Source: Variibacter sp. (GTDB taxonomy: Bacteria > Pseudomonadota > Alphaproteobacteria > Rhizobiales > Xanthobacteraceae). From it: a stretch of 64,000 nucleotides of DNA. Under the pieces are notes generated by a model. It was not told the origin of the DNA. It did no database searches and worked only from the letters and a program-made list of their open reading frames with translations. Position 1 is the stretch's first letter, and each line of letters begins with the position of its first letter. Below, piece after piece: positions 8,285 through 18,794 of this stretch. The stretch lies in contig JADGHE010000008.1 in NCBI GenBank assembly GCA_019689555.1, forward strand, positions 1-64,000. Reading direction: 5' to 3'. The position numbers and the translations under genes are program-made.

Positions 8285-11200
8285 GCGAGCCCGCGCCCGT
8301 TCCGCCCGACGTGACGAAGCGGCAGTTCATGGCCTCCGACCCCGCGGTCTCCGCCTGGGTGTCGGCCAATGCCGGCTCGGGCAAGACCCATGTGCTGACG
8401 CAGCGCGTGATCCGCCTGCTGCTCGACGGGGTCGATCCGGCAAAGATCCTCTGCATCACCTTCACCAAGGCGGCCGCCGCCAACATGGCGACGCGGGTCT
8501 TCAACACGCTCGCGGGGTGGATCGCGCTCGACGACGAGGCGCTCGATCGGGCAATCGCCGCGATCGAGGGGCGGCGCCCGAGCCCCGCGCGCCGGCTGCG
8601 CGCGCGGCGCCTCTTCGCCGAGGCGCTGGAGACGCCCGGGGGCCTCAAGGTGCAGACGATCCACGCCTTCTGCGCGGGGCTGCTGCACCGATTCCCGTTC
8701 GAGGCCGACGTGCCTGCCGGCTTCGAGGTGATCGAGGAGCGCGCCGCCGACGAGCTGATCGACCGGCTGCGCCTTGCCGTTCTCGAGGAGGCCGCCGACA
8801 GGCCCGACACGCCGCTCGGGCGCGCGCTCGCCGCCGCCATCGTGGCGGCGGCCGATACGACCTTCGCCGCCGTCGTGCGCGAGGCGATCGCACAGCGCGA
8901 CGCCCTCGCGGCCTGGATCGGCCGCGCCGGCGGCGTGGAGGCCGCGATCGGCGAGCTGTCGCGGGCGCTCGGCGTCGCGCCGGACGAGACGATCGAGCGC
9001 ATCGAGGCCGAATTCTTCTCGAGCCCGCATCTGCCGGAGAGCGCCTGGCCCGAAGTGATGGCGGCGCTCGCGACGGGCTCGCCGCGCGACCAGGACCAGG
9101 TCGCGCGTCTGCGCGCTGCGCAGACGCAGACGGGATCGGCGCGGCTCGACGCCTATCTCCAGGTGTTCTGCACGACGGCGCTCGAGCCGCGCGCGGCCCT
9201 CGTCACCAAGAAGATCGCGGAGGCCCGCCCGGATCTCGCCGAGCGGCTCAAGGCCGAACAGCGCCGCGTCTGCGATCTGCTCGACCGGCGGCGCGCGGCG
9301 CGCCTGCGCGACCGCACCGCGGCGCTGGTGACGATCGCGGATGCCGTGCTTGCGCGCTACCGCGCCGAGAAGGAGCGGGCCGGCCTGCTCGATTACGACG
9401 ATCTGATCGACAAGACGCTCGCGCTGCTCTCGCGCGAGGGCTCGGCCGCCTGGGTCATGTACAAGCTCGACCTCGGCATCGACCACGTGCTCATCGACGA
9501 GGCGCAGGACACGAGCGCCAAGCAGTGGGAGGTGATCGAGAGGCTCACCGCGGAGTTCACCGCCGGCGAGGGCGCGCGCGCCGGCGTGCGCCGCAGCATC
9601 TTCGCGGTCGGCGACGAGAAGCAGTCGATCTACTCCTTCCAGGGCGCAGCGCCCCACCGCTTCGACGAGATGCGGCGCCATTTCCGCTCCGCCCATGCGG
9701 CGAGCGGCCTGGCTTTCGAAGAAATCCCGTTCCTCGCCTCGTTCCGCTCCGCTCCCGACGTGCTGGCGGCGGTGGACAGGGTGTTCGCCCGGCCGGAGGC
9801 CTTCGCCGGCCTTGCCGCCGATCCGGTGCCGACCGTCCACGAGGCGGTGCGCCGCACCGCGCCCGGCTGGGTCGAGATCTGGCCGCTCGTCGAGCCCGAG
9901 GAGAGGCCGCCCGTCGAGCCGTGGGATGCGCCCTTCGACGCCACGTCGGAGCAGAGTCCGCGCGTGAAGCTCGCGCGCCGGATCGCCGCCACGATCGACG
10001 GCTGGCTGAAACGCGGGGACATCGTGGCGGCCACCGGCGCGCCGATCCGGCCCGGCGACATTCTGGTGCTGGTGCGTCAGCGCGGCCCGCTGTTCGAGGC
10101 CATCATCCGCGCGCTCAAGGACGCCAAGGTGGAGGTCGCGGGCGCCGACCGCATGATCCTCACCGAGCACATCGCCGTCATGGATCTGATGTCGCTCGCC
10201 GACGCGCTCTTGCTGCCGGAGGACGATCTCGCGCTCGCCGAGGCGCTCAAGAGCCCGCTCTTCGGCTTCGACGACGAGCAGCTCTTTGCGCTCGCTCACG
10301 GGCGCGAGGGCTCCCTGCGCGCCGCGCTGCGGCAGCAGGCGGCCGGAAACCCGGCCTTCGCCGAGGCGGCGCAAGCGCTCGACGCGCTGGCCGAGGCGGC
10401 ACGGCGCGAGACGCCCTTCGCCTTCTATGCGCGCCTGCTGGGCGCCGGCGGCGGGCGGCGGAAAATGCTGGCGCGGCTCGGGCCCGAAGCGGCCGACGCG
10501 CTCGACGAATTTTTGGCGCTCGCGCTCGAATATGAGAGGCGCCACACCCCCTCGCTGCAAGGCTTTGTCGGCTGGCTCAGGGCGACGACGCCGGAAGTGA
10601 AGCGCGACATGGACATCGTGCGCGACGAAGTGCGCGTGATGACCGTTCACGGCGCGAAGGGCCTGGAGGCGCCGGTGGTCATCCTCGCCGACACGACGAC
10701 GCGGCCCGAGGGCCCGCGCGATCCTTCGCTCTTGACCCTCGGGGCGCGCGATGGCGACGCGCGGGAAGGGCCGCCCTTCGTCTGGGCGGGCGCGAAGCAG
10801 GACGACGTCGCCGCGGTGAAGGAGGCGCGCGCCGCCGCGCGCAAAGCCGCGGAGGACGAACACCGCCGCCTGCTCTATGTCGCGATGACGCGCGCCGCCG
10901 ACCGGCTGATCGTTTGCGGCGCGCGCGGAGCCGACAAGCCGCCGGAGGGGTGCTGGTACCGGCTCGTCGCCGATGCACTGGTGCCCGAGGCCCAGGAGGT
11001 GCCGGCCGAGTTCGGTTCCGGGCAGGTGTGGCGCTGGCAGAAATTCGAGCCCGCGCCGATGCCGGCGCCGGCGCCGTCCGGGGAGAGGGAGACGGCGCCC
11101 GAGCCCCTTCCGCCCTGGCTCGCGCAGGCGGCGGCGCCGCCGGCTGGAGGGCCACGAATCGTCAGGCCTTCGACCGCGCCGGAATGGGATGCGGCCGCGC

Positions 11201-11766
11201 CCTCCTCGGACCCGGCGCCGCGGGCGCCGGAGACCGCGCTTGCGCTTCAGCGCGGGCGGCTTTTGCACCGGCTGTTGCAGGCCCTGCCGGAGATTTCGCC
11301 CGAGCGCCGCGCGGAGGCTGCCCGCCGGTTCCTCGCGCACGCCAGGCCCGCGCTCGACGACGAGGCGCGCGAGCGCGCCGTCGCCGAGGCCCTCGCCGTG
11401 CTCGAGGACCCCGCCTTCGCCCCCTTGTTTGCGCCCGGCAGCCGCGCCGAGGTGCCGGTGGTGGGGCGAATCGCCGGCGCGGACGGGGAGCCGATCTTCG
11501 TGTCCGCCCAGATCGACCGGCTCGCCGTTTCAGCCGATGAAATCCTCGTCGGGGACTTCAAGACCGACCGCGCGCCGCCGCGGCGGAGCGAGGACATCCC
11601 TTTCGCCTATCGCCGCCAGCTCGCGCTCTACCGGGCGGTCTTGAACCAGCTCTATCCAGAGCGGCCGGTGCGCGCCGCCTTGATCTTCACGCAGACGCCG
11701 CAGCTCCTCGAGGTGCCGGGGCCGCTGCTCGACGCCGCCATGGCGCGCCCCGCGAGCGCGGCTTGA
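8281..11766 (+). CDS. addA: Double-strand break repair helicase-nuclease AddA
   Basis: 1161 residues, the UvrD/RecB-type helicase subunit of AddAB. Walker A is SANAGSGKTHVLT near residue 28, Walker B is LIDEAQDTSAKQW near 402, and GDEKQSIYSFQGA (helicase motif III region) follows. TVHGAKGLEAPVV (motif V) and LLYVAMTRAADR (motif VI) are present. The C-terminal nuclease domain has VGDFKTDRAPP near residue 1088 and a downstream Tyr/Gln stretch (YRRQLALYRAVL). The start overlaps the addB stop by four bases. Gene order murU-like-addB-addA-trxA is the standard alphaproteobacterial one. Confidence 0.95.
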   Translation: MSEPAPVPPDVTKRQFMASDPAVSAWVSANAGSGKTHVLTQRVIRLLLDGVDPAKILCITFTKAAAANMATRVFNTLAGWIALDDEALDRAIAAIEGRRPSPARRLRARRLFAEALETPGGLKVQTIHAFCAGLLHRFPFEADVPAGFEVIEERAADELIDRLRLAVLEEAADRPDTPLGRALAAAIVAAADTTFAAVVREAIAQRDALAAWIGRAGGVEAAIGELSRALGVAPDETIERIEAEFFSSPHLPESAWPEVMAALATGSPRDQDQVARLRAAQTQTGSARLDAYLQVFCTTALEPRAALVTKKIAEARPDLAERLKAEQRRVCDLLDRRRAARLRDRTAALVTIADAVLARYRAEKERAGLLDYDDLIDKTLALLSREGSAAWVMYKLDLGIDHVLIDEAQDTSAKQWEVIERLTAEFTAGEGARAGVRRSIFAVGDEKQSIYSFQGAAPHRFDEMRRHFRSAHAASGLAFEEIPFLASFRSAPDVLAAVDRVFARPEAFAGLAADPVPTVHEAVRRTAPGWVEIWPLVEPEERPPVEPWDAPFDATSEQSPRVKLARRIAATIDGWLKRGDIVAATGAPIRPGDILVLVRQRGPLFEAIIRALKDAKVEVAGADRMILTEHIAVMDLMSLADALLLPEDDLALAEALKSPLFGFDDEQLFALAHGREGSLRAALRQQAAGNPAFAEAAQALDALAEAARRETPFAFYARLLGAGGGRRKMLARLGPEAADALDEFLALALEYERRHTPSLQGFVGWLRATTPEVKRDMDIVRDEVRVMTVHGAKGLEAPVVILADTTTRPEGPRDPSLLTLGARDGDAREGPPFVWAGAKQDDVAAVKEARAAARKAAEDEHRRLLYVAMTRAADRLIVCGARGADKPPEGCWYRLVADALVPEAQEVPAEFGSGQVWRWQKFEPAPMPAPAPSGERETAPEPLPPWLAQAAAPPAGGPRIVRPSTAPEWDAAAPSSDPAPRAPETALALQRGRLLHRLLQALPEISPERRAEAARRFLAHARPALDDEARERAVAEALAVLEDPAFAPLFAPGSRAEVPVVGRIAGADGEPIFVSAQIDRLAVSADEILVGDFKTDRAPPRRSEDIPFAYRRQLALYRAVLNQLYPERPVRAALIFTQTPQLLEVPGPLLDAAMARPASAA

Positions 11767-11852
11767 CCGCCCGGGTTCGCGTACATAGCTTCCGCCCAGA
11801 TCGAACCGCGGGCACCGGAGGCGCCGCGGACTGCTTGCCGAAGAGGTGATTC

Positions 11853-12173
11853 ATGAGCGTGGGAAAAGTTTCCGACGCGACGTTCGAGGCCGAGGTCCTG
11901 CAGGCCAAGGAGCCGGTCGTCGTCGATTTCTGGGCCGAGTGGTGCGGCCCGTGCCGAATGATCGCGCCTGCGCTCGAGGAGATCGCCGCGTCTCTCGACG
12001 GCAAGGTGAAGATCGTCAAACTCAACGTGGACGAGAACCCGGCGACGGCGTCCAAGTACGGGATCATGTCGATCCCGACGCTGATGATGTTCAAGAACGG
12101 CGAGCTCGCCTCGCGCCAGATCGGCGCCGCGCCGAAGCAGAAGCTGGAGCAGTGGATCAAGGCGGCGGTCTGA
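11853..12173 (+). CDS. trxA: Thioredoxin
   Basis: 106 residues, normal for thioredoxin 1, the cytosolic dithiol reductant for ribonucleotide reductase, Msr enzymes and peroxiredoxins. The active site WCGPC and the cis-proline loop SIPTLMMF are intact. GAAGAGGTG lies just upstream of the ATG. It is 86 bases after addA on the same strand and is followed by a clear intrinsic terminator, so it probably ends the transcription unit. Confidence 0.96.
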   Translation: MSVGKVSDATFEAEVLQAKEPVVVDFWAEWCGPCRMIAPALEEIAASLDGKVKIVKLNVDENPATASKYGIMSIPTLMMFKNGELASRQIGAAPKQKLEQWIKAAV

Positions 12174-12274
12174 CCCTACGCGACCAGCCGCCCCGGAGTT
12201 CGACAAGAAGCCGGAGCAGCGGATCTAAGGCGACGGAACCCTTTTGCCTTTGCCCCTTTTGCCTTTGCATCCTG

Positions 12275-12304
12275 CGGCCGCCGCGAGGCGGCCGTTTCGT
12301 TTTC
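12275..12304 (+). terminator. Intrinsic terminator after trxA
   Basis: A perfect eight-base stem, CGGCCGCC / GGCGGCCG with a GCGA loop (12275-12294), is followed by TTTCGTTTT. It sits 100 bases past the trxA stop, between convergent trxA and folC. Confidence 0.75.
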
Positions 12305-12328
12305 GCGCGCGGCCGCCCCACGGCCTGC

Positions 12329-12381
12329 CCGTCATCCTTCGAGGCTCGCTGCGCTCGCACCTCAGGATGACGGTGGTTTTT
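12329..12381. repeat. Intergenic palindromic repeat, copy 1
   Basis: The outer ten bases CCGTCATCCT (12329-12338) pair perfectly with AGGATGACGG (12364-12373), and the interior is GC-rich and partly self-complementary. TGGTTTTT follows. The GTCATCC...GGATGAC unit resembles the short palindromes scattered through Bradyrhizobium-like genomes. It lies between convergent genes and may act as a bidirectional terminator or mRNA stabiliser. A diverged copy is at 22836-22884, again between convergent genes. Confidence 0.7.
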
Positions 12382-12426
12382 GCGTGGCGCGCGGTCCTCG
12401 AAGAGGGTGCGGCGCCCGCCAGGGGA

Positions 12427-13734
<1,308 letters not shown>

Positions 13735-13757
13735 GGGCCTCACGGGCACCCTGCTTG

Positions 13758-14681
13758 TCAGCCGGCGGCGGACAGGGCCGCGTTTTCGGCCGCCGGCCCG
13801 CCGGCCGCGGAAGCCGGGCGCTCGGCCGACGAAGGCGGCGCCTTGGTGAGCAGCCGACACACCCGCGCCAGCACGGCGCGCAGGTCGTGGCGATGCACCA
13901 CCATGTCCACCATGCCGTGCGCGCGCAGATATTCGGCGCGCTGGAAGCCCTCGGGCAGCTTCTCGCGAATCGTCTGCTCGATCACGCGCGGGCCCGCGAA
14001 GCCGATGAGCGCGCCGGGCTCCGCGATGTGCAGGTCCCCGAGCATCGCATAGGAGGCGGTGACGCCACCGGTCGTCGGGTTGGTCAGCACCACGATGTAG
14101 GGCTTGCCGGCGTCGCGCAGCATCTGCACGCCGATGGTGGTGCGGGGCATCTGCATGAGCGAGAGAATGCCCTCCTGCATGCGCGCGCCGCCCGAGCTGA
14201 CGAAGAGGATGAACGGCGTTCCCCGCTCCACCGCCGTCTCGAAGCCCTTGAGGATCGCCTCGCCGGCCGCCATGCCGAGCGAACCGCCCATGAAGTCGAA
14301 ATCCTGCACGGCGGCGACGACCGGCAGACCTTCGAGCTTGCCGTAGCCGAGCTTCACCGCGTCGGCGAGCCCGGTCTTGGCGCGCGCATCCTTCAGGCGG
14401 TCGGTGTAGCGGCGCTCGTCGCGGAACTTCAGCGGATCGAGGGGAACCTCGGGCAGCGCGATGTCCTCGAAGGCGCCGCCATCGAACAGCGACTTGAGCC
14501 GCAGCGCCGCGCTCATGCGCATGTGATAGTTGGAGCCGGGAATGACGAACTGGTTCGCCTCGAGGTCCTTGTAGAACACCATCTGGCCGGTCTCCGGGCA
14601 TTTCACCCAGAGGTTTTCCGGCACTTCGCGGCGCAGGAACGAGCGGATCTTCGGGCGTACGACGTTGGCGATCCAGTTCAT
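13758..14681 (-). CDS. accD: Acetyl-CoA carboxylase carboxyltransferase subunit beta
   Basis: 307 residues. With AccA it transfers the carboxyl group from biotin to acetyl-CoA in fatty acid synthesis. The carboxyltransferase core ([45 protein letters not shown]) is intact. The N-terminal zinc ribbon is degenerate: E. coli AccD uses four Cys, but here only the first remains ([10 protein letters not shown]) and the second pair is replaced by VIPGSNYH. I recall this also in related Bradyrhizobium-type proteins, so it is likely a lineage trait. The C-terminal 30 residues are Ala/Pro rich. trpA, often just upstream, is absent. Confidence 0.95.
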   Translation of the reverse strand: MNWIANVVRPKIRSFLRREVPENLWVKCPETGQMVFYKDLEANQFVIPGSNYHMRMSAALRLKSLFDGGAFEDIALPEVPLDPLKFRDERRYTDRLKDARAKTGLADAVKLGYGKLEGLPVVAAVQDFDFMGGSLGMAAGEAILKGFETAVERGTPFILFVSSGGARMQEGILSLMQMPRTTIGVQMLRDAGKPYIVVLTNPTTGGVTASYAMLGDLHIAEPGALIGFAGPRVIEQTIREKLPEGFQRAEYLRAHGMVDMVVHRHDLRAVLARVCRLLTKAPPSSAERPASAAGGPAAENAALSAAG

Positions 14682-15092
14682 CGACGGCTCCGGTCCGAGT
14701 CAAGTCAGCCGGCCTGCATCTGGCCGATAATTGCGGCGACATCAATCCGTTTGCGTGCAGCGCACAAAAAAGATGGCACGCGCGCCCCGGCGCGCCTGCC
14801 GGCCGCCGCGCCCATAATCCTGGTCCCCAGGGCGGGCCGCAAACGCGCCTGGGTCACCGATGACGTTCGCTCCACGCCGTCGCCGCGAACCCCGTGGTCG
14901 TGGCTCGCGCCTTCGGAAATTAGCTTGACCTATCCTCGACGGAAGCGTGTCACAGGCGATGAAAGTCGTTTAACCTGCCGTGCCAGCCGGATCAGCCTCA
15001 ACCGATCCGGCCCGCCCATTCCTTCAGGCCCCCTGTGAGCTTCCCGATCCCCTCTGGCAGGCCGAGCGCTGCAGCGTAGCGTCCGGCGAAGG
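14682..15092. other. 410-base intergenic region between atp operon end and accD
   Basis: No convincing ORF or RNA gene. The accD promoter should lie in its left part, but I cannot pick a clear -35/-10 pair. The only structure seen is the inverted repeat at 14986-15011. Confidence 0.5.
14986..15011 (-). terminator. Stem-loop downstream of the F0 operon
   Basis: GCCGGATC pairs perfectly with GATCCGGC across a ten-base loop. It lies about 80 bases past the atpF stop and is the best candidate for the operon end, but no T tract follows, so it may instead be a processing or rho-linked structure. Confidence 0.35.
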
Positions 15093-15575
15093 CTAGTTCA
15101 GCTTCGCCGTGACGTCCCGGATGCCTTGCACGATGAGGTCGTCGGCGACCTTGCCCTTGGCGCTCTGCGTCAGAATTTCCGTCGCGGCCGCCACCGCGGC
15201 GTCGGCGGCGGCCGCGCGCACCTCCGCCAGCGCCTGCACTTCGGCCTGGGCGATCTTCGTTTCCGCCATCTTGGTCCGGCGAGCGACGAATTCCTCCATC
15301 TTCGCCTTGCTCTCGGCGGCGTAGCGCTCGGCTTCGGCGCGGGCGCTCGCGATCAGCGCTTCGGCCTCCTTCTCGGCCTCGGCGCGCTTGGCCCGGTAAT
15401 GGGCGACGAGGCCCTCGGCCTCCTCCCGCAGGCGCTGCGCCTCGTCGAGCTCGGCCTGAATGCGGGCGCGATGGCCGTCAAGGGCGGCGAGGAGCCGCTT
15501 GTGCGCGCCCACGGAGAAGAGCACGAGCAGGACGATGACCGCGGCGACCGCAACCCAGAATTCGGCTTCGAACAT
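15093..15575 (-). CDS. atpF: ATP synthase F0 subunit b
   Basis: 160 residues from ATG 15575 (AGAGGA upstream); a longer frame to 15620 lacks support. It has one N-terminal membrane helix ([17 protein letters not shown]), then a long charged Ala-rich coiled coil, the peripheral stalk that links F0 to F1 delta. Last gene of the F0 operon; a second b-type gene precedes it, as in photosynthetic and many other alphaproteobacteria. Confidence 0.93.
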   Translation of the reverse strand: MFEAEFWVAVAAVIVLLVLFSVGAHKRLLAALDGHRARIQAELDEAQRLREEAEGLVAHYRAKRAEAEKEAEALIASARAEAERYAAESKAKMEEFVARRTKMAETKIAQAEVQALAEVRAAAADAAVAAATEILTQSAKGKVADDLIVQGIRDVTAKLN

Positions 15576-15689
15576 GGCCGGTTCCTCTAAGGCGCCGCCC
15601 GCACGCGCGATGAGCGGCATTCCACTAGTTCACGCGAGCGCGGAACAGGCATCGTCTGCACCCGCTTCGGTCCGCTAGCGGGGCCCTCG

Positions 15690-16235
15690 TCAGCCCCGCT
15701 TGAGCGCGCGGTCCACGGCCTCGGCCACGGTGGCCGCGGGAGGGGCCGTACCGACCAGCCGCTCCACGACCGCGGCGGCGGCCTCGACCGCAACCTCGCG
15801 GACGCTGGCCATGGCTGCCGCCTTGGTGGCGGCGATGGACTTCTCGGCCTTGGCGAGGCGCGCGTTGAGGTCCGCTTCGAGCGCCTTGCGCGCCGCCTCG
15901 GACTCCGCGAGAAGCCGCTCGCGCGTTTCGTTGGCGATCGCCCGCGCGCGTTTGCGCGCGTCCGCCAGCGCCTTTTCGTAGTCGGCGAGCGCCGCTTCCG
16001 CCTCGTTGCGCAGCGCCTGCGCCGCCGAAAGATCGGCCTCGATGCGCTTGCGCCGCGCCTCGAGAATGCCGGCGACGCGCGGCAGCCCCACCTTCGCCAT
16101 CAGCACGTAGAGCACCACGAAGCTGAGAGCAAGCCAGAAGAGCTGCGAGGGGAAGTGTTCCGCCTGGAACGGCGGGAACGGGGCCGGCCCGTGTCCGCCC
16201 GGAGCTTCCGTATGCGCGGTCGTCGGCGTTGCCAT
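15690..16235 (-). CDS. ATP synthase F0 subunit b'
   Basis: 181 residues. A Pro/His/Gly-rich N-terminal 30 residues precede one membrane helix (LFWLALSFVVLYVLMAKVGLP) and then a coiled coil ending in VERLVGTAPPAATVAEAVDRAL. The diverged second b subunit (b', AtpG/AtpX in various names) forms the heterodimeric peripheral stalk with b. It lies between the c and b genes; about 115 bases separate it from b. Confidence 0.92.
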   Translation of the reverse strand: MATPTTAHTEAPGGHGPAPFPPFQAEHFPSQLFWLALSFVVLYVLMAKVGLPRVAGILEARRKRIEADLSAAQALRNEAEAALADYEKALADARKRARAIANETRERLLAESEAARKALEADLNARLAKAEKSIAATKAAAMASVREVAVEAAAAVVERLVGTAPPAATVAEAVDRALKRG

Positions 16236-16359
16236 TCACTCTACTCCAAGTCTCTTTCGCGCCACGCCCCGCCTCGACCCGGCCCTTCGTCCCGCATCTG
16301 CCGATGAACGCGGACGGCCCAAGCCGCGCGCGGAGCCACGCCGCAAAGACAATCGACGC

Positions 16360-16587
16360 TTAGAGCGCGAACAGCAGCAGCAGCGCGACCAGAAGCGAGA
16401 AGATGCCGAGCGCCTCGGTGATCGCGAAGCCGAAGATCAGGTTGCCGAACTGGCCCTGCGCCGCCGACGGATTGCGGATGGCGGCCGAGAGATAGTTGCC
16501 GAAGATGACGCCCACGCCCACGCCGGCGAAGCCCATGCCGAGGCAGGCTATACCAGCGCCGATATACTTCGCGGCGATCGGATCCAT
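16360..16587 (-). CDS. atpE: ATP synthase F0 subunit c
   Basis: 75 residues from ATG 16587; AAAGGAG lies eight bases upstream and includes the alternative ATG at 16605, which is therefore not the start. It is a two-helix hairpin with the glycine repeat [10 protein letters not shown] in helix 1, the loop RNPSAAQGQ, and the proton-carrying Glu58 in [10 protein letters not shown]. No sodium-type ligand set is seen, so it is a proton c-ring. Confidence 0.96.
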   Translation of the reverse strand: MDPIAAKYIGAGIACLGMGFAGVGVGVIFGNYLSAAIRNPSAAQGQFGNLIFGFAITEALGIFSLLVALLLLFAL

Positions 16588-16629
16588 GTGATTTGCTCCT
16601 TTCAAGGGTTGGATCGAGACACGGGCGCG

Positions 16630-17382
16630 TCAGTGGCCCGGATGGATGGCGTCGTTGAGATAGATGCAGGTCAGGATGGCGAAGACATAGGCCTGCAGGA
16701 ACGCGACCAAGAGCTCGAGCGCCGTCACCGCCACGGTGAACGCGAGCGGCAGGACCGCGCCGATCCAGCCGCCCACGCCGAGCGCGCCCAGCATGACCAC
16801 GAAGCCGGCGAACACCTTGAGCGTGATGTGCCCGGCCAGCATGTTGGCAAAAAGACGCACGCTGTGGGAGATCGGCCGCGAAATGAACGACATGACCTCG
16901 ATGCACACGATCAGCGGCAGAATGTAGACCGGAATGCCGCTCGGCGCGAAGAGCTTCAGGAACTTCACGCCGTGGTGCATGACGCCGGAGACGATGACGG
17001 TAAAGAACACGAGCAGCGCGAGCGCCGCCGTGACGACAATGTGGCTCGTCACCGTGAACCCGCCGAGCGGGATCATCCCCAACATGTTCAGGAACAGAAC
17101 GAACATAAAGATCGAGAACACGAAGGGGAAAAACCGCAAGCCCTCAGGGCCCGCGGTACTGCGGATCATGTCCGCCACGAATTCGTAGGAGAGTTCGGCG
17201 AGCGTTTGCGCGCGGCCGGGCACGAGGCTGCGCTTCGCGGTCGCCCCGATCATCAGCAGCGAGATGCCGACGACCGCAATGCCCATGAACAGCGCGGAGT
17301 TGGTGAAGGCGATCTCGTGGCCCGCGACCGTGCCAAGCGTGTAGATCTTGGTGATCTGAAACTGATGAATCGGGTCCGCCAT
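16630..17382 (-). CDS. atpB: ATP synthase F0 subunit a
   Basis: 250 residues, polytopic membrane protein forming the proton half-channels. The essential Arg is in [13 protein letters not shown] (about residue 175). Upstream the conserved [24 protein letters not shown] segment is present. Begins [17 protein letters not shown], typical of alphaproteobacterial AtpB. It lies between atpI and atpE. Confidence 0.96.
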   Translation of the reverse strand: MADPIHQFQITKIYTLGTVAGHEIAFTNSALFMGIAVVGISLLMIGATAKRSLVPGRAQTLAELSYEFVADMIRSTAGPEGLRFFPFVFSIFMFVLFLNMLGMIPLGGFTVTSHIVVTAALALLVFFTVIVSGVMHHGVKFLKLFAPSGIPVYILPLIVCIEVMSFISRPISHSVRLFANMLAGHITLKVFAGFVVMLGALGVGGWIGAVLPLAFTVAVTALELLVAFLQAYVFAILTCIYLNDAIHPGH

Positions 17383-17464
17383 GACCTCGGTCGGTCCTCG
17401 TCACCTGCAGCCGGCGAGGGCGCCGGCGAACTGAAAGCGCAATCCAAACCCGCGCCGTGACCAC

Positions 17465-17821
17465 TCAGAGCCTGCGCTCCGGAATGACCCCCGCCGAACG
17501 CATGACGGTGAGCACGCCGCCGGCAAAGCCGAGCATCACGAGCACGATGAAGCCCCACGGCGATGTGCCGAGCAGGTAATCGAAGCCGAGCCCGATTCCC
17601 GCCCCCACGATTACGCCGCCCACCAGCTCGGCAGAAAGCCGCAGCCCACGGGCAAGCCCCGAAACGTCGGAGACTGACCCCGCACCGGGGCCGTTCTTGG
17701 CTGCCCGGCCCGCCCGTGCCCGGTCGAGCCGCTCGCCGAGACGCCGGAGCCTCGCGGAGAGAGCGGCCTCATCGGCCGGCGTCCCGTTTCGCTCCCCTCG
17801 CTTGCGGGCGCCGTCAGCCAT
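17465..17821 (-). CDS. atpI: AtpI / ATP synthase protein I
   Basis: 118 residues from ATG 17821. The frame stays open to 17926, but the predicted promoter at 17886-17914 makes the inner start the likely one. The N-terminal half is charged (ARLRRLGERLDRARAG), followed by two membrane helices (LVGGVIVGAGIGLGFDYLL and FIVLVMLGFAGGVLTVM). AtpI helps c-ring assembly and Mg handling; it is the first gene of the F0 operon here. Confidence 0.88.
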   Translation of the reverse strand: MADGARKRGERNGTPADEAALSARLRRLGERLDRARAGRAAKNGPGAGSVSDVSGLARGLRLSAELVGGVIVGAGIGLGFDYLLGTSPWGFIVLVMLGFAGGVLTVMRSAGVIPERRL

Positions 17822-17885
17822 GCCTTCGACACCCGCAAAGCCCGAGAAAACCGAGACGTTTTCGCCGTCCCTGAAAGCCGCGCGG

Positions 17886-17914
17886 ACCATACTGGCGAGG
17901 GTATAGCGTGTCAA
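17886..17914 (-). promoter_or_regulatory. Sigma-70-type promoter of the F0 operon
   Basis: On the minus strand TTGACA (17914-17909) and TATGGT (17891-17886) are separated by 17 bases. It points to atpI and leaves a leader of about 60 bases. Confidence 0.7.
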
Positions 17915-18096
17915 GAATCCGCGCACGCGGGCGAACGCCCTGAATTTGAATAGAAAATGCGCCCGAGACGAATCGGTCGCAGGTGCGGCCGGGGCGCTTC
18001 TTCGCGCGCCGACCGCGGCCGCAGGGCGCCCGCCGCGCGGATGAATCCGAGACCCGCATGCTATGCTTCGGCGGCGGCGGCTGGAGAACCATCCCG

Positions 18097-18726
18097 ATGA
18101 CCGAGACCATCGACTACTTCTATTCGCTCGCCTCTCCCTGGGCTTATATAGGCCACGCGCCCTTCATGGACATGGTCCGGCGGCACGGCCTTGCGGTTCG
18201 GCACAAGCCGGTCCCGCTCGGCAAGGTGTTTGCCGAGACCGGCGGCCTGCCGCTCAGCAAGCGCGCGCCGGCGCGGCAGCGCTACCGCATTCTCGAACTG
18301 CAGCGCTGGCGCGAGAAGCGGGGCCTCAAATTCCATCTGCGGCCGAAGAACTGGCCATTCGACGCAACGCTTGCCGATTGCTTCGTCATCGCCATGCTGC
18401 AGGCCGGGCACGACCCCGACCGGTTTCTCCGCCGCGCCTTCGCGGCCGTGTGGGAGGACGAAATGTCGCTGGCCGACGAAGCCTCCCTGCTCAAGGTTGC
18501 GGCCGCCGCGGGCGTGCCGGACGCGGCGCGGCTGCTCGACGCCGCCAAAGGCGACGAGGCGCGCGCGACCTACGAAGCCAACTACCGCGACGCGCTCGCC
18601 GTCGACGCCTTCGGCTCGCCCGTTTATGTGCGCGACGGCGAGCCGTTCTGGGGGCAGGATCGTCTCGACCTGCTCGAGGAAGCGGTGAAGTCCGGCCGGC
18701 CGGGCTATCGGTCGGACGCGGCCTAG
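18097..18726 (+). CDS. DsbA-family isomerase (2-hydroxychromene-2-carboxylate isomerase / kappa-GST type)
   Basis: 209 residues from ATG 18097, with GGAGAA upstream. The thioredoxin-fold DsbA family without a CxxC: the N-terminal segment [14 protein letters not shown] carries the Ser-Pro typical of HCCA isomerases, which use glutathione. The C-terminal [25 protein letters not shown] is also a family hallmark. The group covers HCCA isomerase in aromatic degradation and many detoxifying relatives. The next gene on the same strand is the dehalogenase, consistent with xenobiotic handling, but no aromatic pathway is present here. Confidence 0.85.
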   Translation: MTETIDYFYSLASPWAYIGHAPFMDMVRRHGLAVRHKPVPLGKVFAETGGLPLSKRAPARQRYRILELQRWREKRGLKFHLRPKNWPFDATLADCFVIAMLQAGHDPDRFLRRAFAAVWEDEMSLADEASLLKVAAAAGVPDAARLLDAAKGDEARATYEANYRDALAVDAFGSPVYVRDGEPFWGQDRLDLLEEAVKSGRPGYRSDAA

Positions 18727-18794
18727 CCGCGAAAGTCTGCGCCCGCGCCTGCCCGCGCCCCCGCGCGATGCGGGAAAACGGCTGGAGAGTCGCC

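Noticed and set aside
14682-15092. Possible tRNA or small RNA in the atp-accD gap
   Set aside because: No cloverleaf or TTCGA-like arm was found; only an eight-base stem-loop is present.
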